Positions 55,101-64,000 of a stretch of 64,000 bases of DNA are shown here, in pieces. A model generated the notes under the pieces. It was not told the DNA's origin, did not search any database, and saw nothing but the letters and a program-made list of their open reading frames with translations. Source of the stretch: Prosapia bicincta. Lineage: Eukaryota > Arthropoda > Insecta > Hemiptera > Cercopidae. Location: NCBI GenBank assembly GCA_036971475.1, contig JBAIZL010000002.1:167812214-167876213 (forward strand), read 5' to 3'. The number at the start of each line of letters is the position of its first letter. Position 1 is the first letter of the stretch. The position numbers and the translations under genes are program-made.

Positions 55101-58100
55101 CTTATTACAACGTCAAAGAAATGAATTTGTTGCTATACGGCGATTGATCTCTTAATTACACCAAATATCTACGAGTTAGTATTTTAAGAATTGTGTTTAT
55201 CAAAACGTAAACCATAAAAATATATTATTGTAAAATATTAAATATCTCATATTTTACTGTAAAGTACTAGAAGATGTAAGGACACCAGGCATTCTTTAGA
55301 AGATATTAAATTGGATGAGAAATGTAAATGCTATTGGTAAGTCACATATAACTAACAGAATTTTAAAGAATTTAGTTTTCAAACAATATTTTATAATCAA
55401 ATAGTAATATTACTGTAAGATATTACTTCAAATGTAATACAAAAATTAATCTTCTATGACTATTATATAAAACTAAAGACATAATATTTTTATTATATTT
55501 ACATCTTTACAATATTAAATAATACAAATGGCTACATAGCCTATACGGTATGGCCAATATTTCCGGTGTAGCATCCTAACGACATATTAGGAGTTAAATT
55601 CCTTTCATTTTATCCATCTTTTTATAGGTCAAAACATTAGCTAATAAAAAACCAACCGATAAAATAATGTAAATCTTATTGTTATAGTCCTTTTTAGCTG
55701 ATATTAAGGGAAATGTTATGGACAGCTATGTCCGGGAAAGCTTGTGGGGAATTCTTTTTTTTGCCACGAGGAAGATTATTTACGTAACAATTATTGTTAT
55801 TTACATGGTTTTCCTATAACCACCTGTTTATAGATACCTAATTACATTAACATTTGACATATTAATGGGGTTAAAACTTCTTTGTAAATTATTTTATTTC
55901 AAACACAATAACAGTCCTTATTTATTATAAGGGGCAAATGCCGGAATCTATATTTTTCAAAATAATTATTTTCTCAAGTAACTTGAATCAAAAAGGAATA
56001 AGCTAATACTAAGATGATCGTGATTTAATTTCGTAAAAATCCAAAGAAACGTATTTTAAAAAATATTTCTATTTACATTTTAACTTATATAACCTTTCCC
56101 TAACGTCGCATTTATGTTTAATATTACAGGAGATCCTATTGGAATTGTATATAGAGTCAAGTGACAAAACACTAGTGTAAATGGACAGTTTGTCTAGTTG
56201 GAAGGTGGATATACATCACAGGTAATATGTGTTTTTCTATCTGACAATAGTTTGTATTTACTGCAAACATATTTTACATCCTACTCCTGAACAAGGTTGA
56301 ATAAATTAAACGTGAACGTCCGTATATAATTTAAGACGAACTATATTGTGAGGATTAAACTTGAACATAACGGTAGTGACACGGCATAGTAATTATATAC
56401 TTAGGCTATACCCTTATTATGTTATTGTGTTCGAGGTATATTAAAATTAATTAGCAAATTGACAACAATATATTAGAACGATCTGTGTATGTAAGGTTGG
56501 GAAACGTATGGCTAAATAGAGCCAGAATTGCTCTACCAATGATCGTGAATGTTTATTGGTTTGCCAATAAATAATTATACACTGACTAGAAATATTTACT
56601 CTTGAAGTAGGCACTTCCAGGATTTTCCTTTTCTGGAAAATCGCATTGTCACAAGTTGTAGTTGTTATACATATAATACGATTATTTTTATCGTTTACTC
56701 TTCTTATTCAGTATAGATACCAATGGTCGTGCTGGGAAAACCTAAGGCTCTGACGTCACAACTCTCTACGTAACATCGTTAGTGATAGAAAACCTCGTCC
56801 TTTAGCGTCTAGAGTTAAACTATACACCCCAAAGTATTGGTTATGTCAGATACGTTTGAGATATAAGTGTAAAATGTTCAATATTCCATATCTCTTAAAC
56901 ATAGCTTCCTAAAATTTCCAAATCGAAGGTGGTTGTTTTGAACAGATCACGTGAAATACAAAAGTTAAAACCGCCAATTTTTATCCTGATAATGGCCGAA
57001 ACAACAGTTGAACTCCTACGCCGATATATTGGAGATTTTCGGGTTGAAATTTACAAATAAAGTAGTAACTTATGTATATTAAATAGAAATTATATCATAT
57101 TTTCATTATATCCGCCTAAAACACCGTTGAAGCTACCAAAGTGCCAGAATAAAAACAAAGAAGAGTGTTTCCCTTATTATTTTGAGTTTTGAGTTGATAT
57201 ATTACATAGGCTCGATTTATACCCACTAAGAGCCTAAATTACCCAGAACCAAAAAGCACTCTGACTCTACTCTACAATGATCCATCTCTCAGTCACTGGC
57301 TATGGGAAACCTTTTTTGTAGGAGACAAAAAAAACACTATAATAAGCACTGGGTGGGTAGAAAAGTAAAAATGGAAAAATGTGTGATTGACGTGTCCCTT
57401 GTAGACTAACAGTCATGACTGGAGTTTTAGTCACCATTGCCGTAGATTTGTAACTCAAGCTATGTAGGGTATATTTTCATAAAGCATGAAATGATCTTCA
57501 AACTTATTTTAAATTGATAAAAACATAATAAAATATTACATATTGAAAAATATTGTAGTCATCATAATGTATTGCTTTTCATTAGTTATTATTCAATAAA
57601 TATGCATGGAAACCATAATAAATATACGTTTACAATATATATTATTGATGTGTATTTTTGTTTAAACATAATAATATTTATGTTTATTATAATTAATATT
57701 ACATTTATTATTATTTATAGTAATATTATTTCCTAAATTTATCTTCATTTTTACAACGAACCTACAAAAAACGTATCAAGATTTACACATGTCACAGCCT
57801 GACAAACGTGAGTGTTACACTTAACTGGCAAATTTGTAGTGTCCCTAGGGCGTCTCCAAATATAAATATGATTATGTTACACGATGTTTTACGCTGTAAA
57901 ATCTATATCAGATAATAATGAACACATTTCTAAAATAGTGGCACGCTACCTAGTTTAACTCTTTTTATTTAACACTCTACTTTACACAATACAAAAATAT
58001 AATATATATTTTTTTAACGGTCCGATATATAGAAGTATAAATATAAAAATATTTTATGAAAACGTTTTTTTTTTTATCCAAATTTTATAACAAATAAAAA

Positions 58101-58506
58101 TTCGTCATTACCAGTAAAATAAAAACTGATGATGAACTGAATTTTGATTAATGTGGAACAGAATTTATGTTGGTTTACTAAGAAAAGCTAACATTAAATA
58201 TGTTAGTAGTAATAAGCAAATTAAAAATACTAAACACAAGCACTTCAGTAAATATTGTCCCGTTTTATTCAATTAACTTGAACTAATTTATACATTTTAA
58301 CGGAGTAAATAGCACCTATACTTTAGAAAAGCTGCCTATAAACATCAATAACGTAGATTGCATAGAGGAAATTAAATAGTGTATTTATATTTTTCTTAAT
58401 ATGAAAAGTGTAGACGGGATAAAGCACAGCTAAAATAGAAGCAATTTACCTTTATACTCAAATCTTTTAAAAATAGACAACATACAATAAACATACGCGG
58501 AAAAAC
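55101..58506. other. 3.4 kb AT-rich DNA, no gene seen
   Basis: No gene, RNA or inverted-repeat element is recognised. A TGACGTCA octamer at about 56752 is a single match to a CRE-type site and cannot be interpreted without a nearby gene. Confidence 0.55.

Positions 58507-58535
<29 letters not shown>
58507..58535. repeat. (TA)n microsatellite
   Basis: TA run directly left of foldback element copy B. Confidence 0.95.
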
Positions 58536-58540
<5 letters not shown>

Positions 58541-58706
58541 TATTATCTGGAGTACATCTGTTCATTCTGCAGTGCATAAATTCTCAGTTCCAGTTTGAAA
58601 TTGAAGAGCAAGTCAACTATTGTTGCATTCACCTCGTGAATGCTAACGTCGGAACTGCGAATTTATGCACTGCAGAATGAACGGATGTACTCCAGATAAT
58701 ACCTAT
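58536..58706 (+). mobile_element. foldback MITE-like element, copy B, 171 bp with ~60 bp inverted ends
   Basis: Left ATAGGTATTATCTGGAGTAC, then ATTCTGCAGTGCATAAATTC, is matched by the reverse complement of the right end with few mismatches. The arms reach the CAGTTCC/GGAACTG words. It is related to copy A (32461-32634) in the opposite orientation and shares the internal TTGAAGAGC, ACCTCGT and AACGTCGGAA words. It lacks the GATGAGATTCTAGCGAA stretch that copy A keeps between ACCTCGT and ACGTCGG. A (TA)n run touches its left end and others lie within 45 bp and 165 bp on the right. Confidence 0.85.
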
Positions 58707-58748
58707 TCATCATATTTTTCCATCCGTGAAGGAATACGTATCAGCATG

Positions 58749-58826
<78 letters not shown>

Positions 58827-58864
58827 AAATTCAATTATAGTTCTTGTATTTGTATTTTGACTTA

Positions 58865-58923
<59 letters not shown>

Positions 58924-58943
58924 GTGTGTGTGTGTGTGTGTGT
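58749..58943. repeat. (TA)n tracts with a terminal (TG)n
   Basis: TA runs at about 58749-58824 and 58870-58917 separated by ~45 bp of unique sequence, followed by TG repeats to 58943. Y-I and I-Y open frames here are artefacts. Confidence 0.96.
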
Positions 58944-60431
58944 ATGTCTTTATATAAGTGGCCGTATTTTAATCGCAGAAAACGTTATATATAATTATTT
59001 ACTTTAAAGCTCAGATTTACTTATATAAACCATTAAATATTATCTCTAATGATTCACGATGATAAATGTAAAGTTGATAAAATTGTAATAACCGTTGAAG
59101 TAAAATAAATTAAATTACAAATAAAACAATTATCAACGTCATTAAAAAAACGACGATAAACGTACAAATGGGAATATGATTGGTTATTTAGATTAATAAA
59201 CACACTCAACCCCAACAACAAATTATTGCAACTAATACAGCAATGAAACTTGCATCCGTTTAATTGAAACGTTCATAATCAAGCCTTTTGAAATGGAATG
59301 TTACAAATGAAATTCTCATATACCGAGCCACCAATATAGATCCAGTAAATTGAAATTCTGATTATGAAGTTATATGAGTTCTTATCAAAATAAAGTGGTA
59401 AAAGACACCTTGTTTTCAATCATAAAAATCATGCATCCCTAAAAGAATGATTGAAAATCAATCAATTCAAAATAGTGTTGTAATAAGAAATATGTAAAAT
59501 AACTTTCATTTTATTTTATATAATATAAAATTAAAAAACATACTTTTTTACAACTAAAACACTTAACGATTAGCAATGGAAAATGTAGAGAAAAATTTCA
59601 AAATCCTATTTTAAAAATTAGATATATAAAATTTTAATAAACCAAAACATTAATTGATTATTCATAACACAAATTACGAAAAGTAATTATTATAATATTA
59701 TGAACTGGCCGAGTGTAAAACAGGAAATATATAGGTGCTTGGTTAGCGAATATTTTAAAAACCGTTTAAGTTGTATGTCAATTGTGCTACAATAGAAAAA
59801 TAATCTTTATAGAAAGATTTAGGTTACAATGTATATCTCAAAATATTCCAAACAATTTCATTCAAATATGAAGTATAAAAGGAGGATGTAAATAATAGTT
59901 ACAAGTGAAGCATATGAATGGCGATCATCCGGCAACAGCCTCTCATTTATAATTAACCTTACATTTCATTAGTACTTGGCACAACTAGATTCTTTTGTAT
60001 AATTGAAATAATTGAAAAACTACCATAGATAAGGTAGATACGTGTTTTATTTGCTTTCGTAGATACAAATTTCTAAAACACCAATATTTACACATCAGAA
60101 ACTATGCCCCAAAAGTTTCATTACATTTTTTTTTATATGAGTTGAAATTTGGGCCAAGAGTTCAGGTAGCCTTACTAAATCGTCATTTACAAACCAATGT
60201 TAAGATAAATTTGTATTATTCTCAATGTACATTTACCTCCAGGGATTCCGTCTCATGTATATATATATATTCACTAGGGTAATATTTACGGACGTATGTT
60301 TATATAGATTTTTATTATTTGTCAATATAGATTTACCGCTAGACTTGATTTCGTTTCACCAATTACGATTATAAATATAATGAACGTATATATATATATA
60401 ACGAAATATATAAAATTCCTTATGTGTGTGT
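58944..60431. other. AT-rich DNA, no gene seen
   Basis: I see no gene or element. Short TA tracts occur near 60259 and 60388. Confidence 0.55.
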
Positions 60432-61534
60432 TGTAACGGTTAGGCCCTTTTTCCTGGGGTAAGTTTTTATCTTTATTAAAAAAGTGTGTTATATACAAAT
60501 TAATTAACGTTACTTACCATGGGCTCTAGGTCTAACGTAATAGCTCAGGCAGATACTGTCTGTCTATGACGCTCTTCTATCTTGAAGCTAGAACTAGGTT
60601 ACATGTGAAATAAGAATTTAAAGTTTTAAAATACAAAGTTAAACAATTTATTAATCAATCACAAATTAAAAAAGAACAAATGACACCAATGTGTCGAGTA
60701 ATTAAATTTTAATTACCGCTAATTATTCCATACATTTTAATTACTTATTAACCTTTAAAAGTTATATATATCGAGAAGGTAGTAACTTAAGTTTTCCAAT
60801 TAAATTTTTAGAAATGAATATTCAAAGGACAATTTCTACCGTTCATGTGTTAACCGTTTATCAATTAAAATTCAACTTAGTTAACATTAAAATACATTTT
60901 CTTGATTACTATCTAAAACGTATCTGGCTATGCACATTACTTTTAAAACACTGTAACACATTTCATTAATCACTTAACACTTAACACAATCGCTCTTACA
61001 AATCAGCGCTCTTAAACAAAAACGATATAATCTTATACTTATTTGAAACACATAAATAATCGCTTCTGACTTCTTCTTTTGTTGCGTTTATAAAATTTGG
61101 TACCGGCCTTGACATCTTAAATTTTGAATACTGGAAGTTTACTAATTTCTAGGTTATGTCCGAAAGTGCCATCACGTCCGTCTCTTTCAAAGACGTTTTG
61201 AGAAGTGGGGTCGTTGCAAGAACGTGCTAACTGAAATTTTCAAACAAACTCACACCCTTATTTATTATTATGAATATTCTGATTGGTGCTTCGGAACAGG
61301 CGATATCAGACCATGTTTACGTCACATGGCGTGATGTGCTTATTACCCTAAGTTACTAACTCGTACGATATTCTTCTATTTCGCCAGCTAGGAGCGCTTA
61401 CTACCTACGCTAGCTTTTTAATGTGCACCAATAAAACAAAAATTTTCTTTTATATCGGGACGATATAATTATTAAATGAAAATTAAATATATACATGAAT
61501 TTATATGTAACACCTTATTTTTATGAGTGTTACA
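60432..61534. mobile_element. probable solo LTR of an LTR retrotransposon, 1103 bp
   Basis: The unit starts TGTAACGGTTAGGCCC and ends GAGTGTTACA. The termini are therefore TG...CA with a perfect six-base inverted TGTAAC/GTTACA. Four bases outside each end are GTGT (60428-60431 and 61535-61538), a size usual for Ty3/Gypsy target-site duplications. The left copy lies in a TG run, which weakens this. In plus orientation a TATAAA (61089-61094) is followed about 340 bp later by AATAAA (61430-61435) and then the end, as in a U3-R-U5 order. No primer-binding site, gag or pol frame lies on either side, so recombination between two LTRs is the simplest explanation. Confidence 0.55.
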
Positions 61535-63566
61535 GTGTTGCAATTTGCAGTTGGCCCTTACAATGTAAAAACAATTACTTTTTTATATTTTGAATTTCAA
61601 AGAATAAGTTAAAGGACCAAAAGTTAAAACTTTTGCATGTAAGAGAAAATATAAAGTAAAACAAATAATAAGAGAGTGAAAAAATCCATTGTTTTATAGT
61701 AAATCAAGCAAACTGCAATCAAGGAATAAATTTACACCGGGAGTAAAATACCGATAAATAACTGAAAAATACAGTCTAGTGGACAACCACCCACAAGCAC
61801 CATCGACATTTATAAAGAACAAGCAAAAAGTAAGAAACTATATAGTGCAAGCCAAAACCATAACACTCTATTAAATAAAGTAACACAGCAAATTTATTGA
61901 AGTAGACAATATACAAATTAATAAACGGTAACGGCTGATAAGCAAGCTAGTTAAACTACAGCAGGAATCCCGCTAAGAAAAGTTCATAAGCTATTGCAAT
62001 TGTAAGAACAAGCAGCTGAAGGGGCAAGTTGCGGTGAGGCCAATAAATACGGAAGGGCGATAATTTTGAAGTAAGTACGAACAAATTAAAATTTACAGTG
62101 GCCGGGCATTACTATGTCGGTTTGTGGCTAGGCAGTTTAGTCTAGAGGCCATATGGCCGCTACAAATAACGTTACTATCGCTAGATCTTAAGGAACTAGA
62201 TCTCTTAGGGGTAAAAACCTAAGGTAGTAATGGGCGTTTCAAGCTGACTACATGTGCAGTCAATATTAAGTTCCTTGTATGTATGGTATGTATGTATCTA
62301 TGTGTAGTATCTGTTGAAAGCATGGTATGAATTTATAGCTCAAATAAGGCAACTCTATCTTATCTCTCCTACGATATTATAAATGTTACAATAGGAATCA
62401 ATGTTATTTCATTACACATAATGTAATAAAATAACAGATAGATATATCAGAAACTAGATTATACCCACTAAAAGGTCTTGATGTGGAGAGATTAACAAGT
62501 TAGTCAATCGTAGAACTGACAAAAATATAGGCTATTAGATAAAATGTGAAGTTATTCTTTATGATATTGGTATTCCTAACTTTATCAAGAACCTGTTTAC
62601 AATCGTAAATAAAGTCAGGAAAACTCATTTAGAAAAACAGAGATAAGAACTGTAAAATTTTAAAAATTAATATTGCGGTGACGCGTGACAATGAAAGAAC
62701 TGAAGAAAGAAGACCATGTAAGGAAGCTACGGAGCGCAAAATTTGGACAGACCCAGCTATGTGAAATCTATCAAGATCCGGGAGACGGGTCAAACTACCA
62801 GTATTGTCTTTCTTCTCTTTCAAATCTATAAATTTGTAAATTAACTTTTTTGGGGAAAATTATAAATCAAGTAAATCTTTTTAGTAAAAAAAAAATATAA
62901 TGAATACACTATGCTATAAAGATAATGACATTAATATTATTAGAAGTCATGTAACACTAGGGAAATGAGGTGCCATTTCGGCCTGACGTCATCAAAGCCA
63001 CAATTGCGACAATATAGATGTAAACAAATGTTTTCTTGAAAATTAAATTATGTTGGAAATAGATCTTTTTTGTTTTCTTGATATAGGAGATTAAAATTAA
63101 AGGTACACAAATAGATAATAAACTTAAATAATATTAAGCTAGGACAAAATAAAAGAAGAAAAATTAAAGGGGTTGTTCAAAAGGTATACTGTAAAAAAAT
63201 TACTATATAGTATATAGGTATATATAGAAGTAATAGTTCTATTAGAAATTAAATTTTGTAAAATTGATAAATTTGTGCCTAGCATAAATTGATAAATTAA
63301 TTTAAAAAATGTTTTTTCTAAATTGCAAATTGAGTTGAAATTTGTTTGATAAACAATTTTCTTATACACTCCAATACCTTGGTCATTAGGCGGAAATGCC
63401 TAAAATGAATTAATTCCAATGGAACATTAGCCAAAGGGTAAAACTCCTCAAGTTAGGATTTTTTAAAAAAGGCTAGTGACTGGTTCTCTCGGTCACTCTG
63501 ACCTCGGTCGGAGGAGCTTGTTTAAAATTTGTATCTGCGTGACGTCTAGAAAGCCGTCGCAACAAA
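61535..63566. other. 2.0 kb AT-rich DNA, no gene seen
   Basis: No gene recognised. A somewhat less AT-rich stretch at about 61990-62280 has no identifiable frame. TGACGTCA occurs once at about 62983. Confidence 0.55.
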
Positions 63567-63630
63567 TATACACACACACACACACAAACACACACACAAA
63601 AGCACACACACAAAAGCACACACACAAAAG

Positions 63631-63686
<56 letters not shown>
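63567..63686. repeat. (CA)n-(TA)n-(TG)n compound microsatellite
   Basis: Imperfect CA repeats with ACAAAAG CACAC interruptions pass through a short TATATATATA centre into TG repeats, so the tract is self-complementary around about 63660. Open frames on both strands are repeat artefacts. Confidence 0.96.
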
Positions 63687-64000
63687 AATTCAGAACTGGT
63701 TTGAAAAAACAATAGGTTCTGAAAGTTTTATATTTATTAATTAATGAAATTTATTTAAAACTGTACTTTGATTTTATAATCATTATTAATCAGTTTTAAA
63801 TAGATTTTATTGGTTGTTCAACACAGGATAAATTCAAATACTATATGTTTTTATAATGCATTTAATTACTGATTTTAAACTAAAATAATTATCTTTTCAA
63901 ATAATACATATTTAACTCTCAATTATCTTCACAACTTATTAATTAAAAGTTCGTTATTTTTAACATATTTAAATGCTACATTCATATATAATTCATTAAA
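63687..64000. other. AT-rich DNA to the window end, no gene seen
   Basis: Nothing recognisable in this last ~310 bp. Confidence 0.55.

Overview
This window looks like a non-genic piece of an AT-rich arthropod genome, most likely an insect. The evidence is indirect. There are no bacterial-type operons. Long (TA)n and (CA)n microsatellites abound. The mobile elements are of arthropod types: RNase H-bearing non-LTR retrotransposons, mariner fragments, a pogo/Tigger-like non-autonomous element, palindromic MITE-like elements, a probable solo LTR and a 5S rRNA-derived sequence. I found no convincing host protein-coding gene and no intact tRNA. The species cannot be named from what I can see.

Layout. 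1-2956 is AT-rich and featureless. 2957-4830 is a tandem array of ~141 bp monomers in alternating types (~282 bp dimer). 5.3-6.7 kb holds two (TA)n tracts and two copies of a ~172 bp repeat. 7553-28656 is the dominant feature: a satellite array of ~156 bp monomers, about 110 units. It has higher-order periodicity (notably 1092 bp, seven monomers) and high CpG content, with a sharp left edge and a decayed right edge. It is interrupted at 22133-25974 by an I-superfamily-like non-LTR retrotransposon flanked by an 11-13 bp target-site duplication.

The nested element encodes endonuclease, reverse transcriptase, RNase H and a C-terminal CCHC motif in one frame. One in-frame TAG falls on the first position of the YADD/FADD motif, and the motif A aspartate is changed to valine. 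Just past the array, at 28974-29093 on the minus strand, lies a degenerate 5S rRNA-like sequence.

29-64 kb is AT-rich DNA with scattered elements. These are a nest of (TA)n tracts with a pogo/Tigger-like MITE and two palindromic elements (31.3-32.7 kb); a mariner transposase middle fragment (40.3 kb) and a mariner N-terminal fragment (45.0 kb); and a frameshifted, 5'-truncated RNase H-encoding LINE on the minus strand (47.2-50.0 kb). Further along are inverted-repeat elements at 52.35, 53.74 and 58.54 kb, and a probable 1.1 kb solo LTR at 60.43-61.53 kb.

Nothing here forms a pathway. What links the parts is repeat biology: satellite amplification, insertion into satellite and microsatellite DNA, and decay. 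The most interesting signals are the satellite's organisation, the LINE inserted within it, the foldback/(TA)n cluster, and a recurring GATGA-hairpin-GAAA motif in the small elements.
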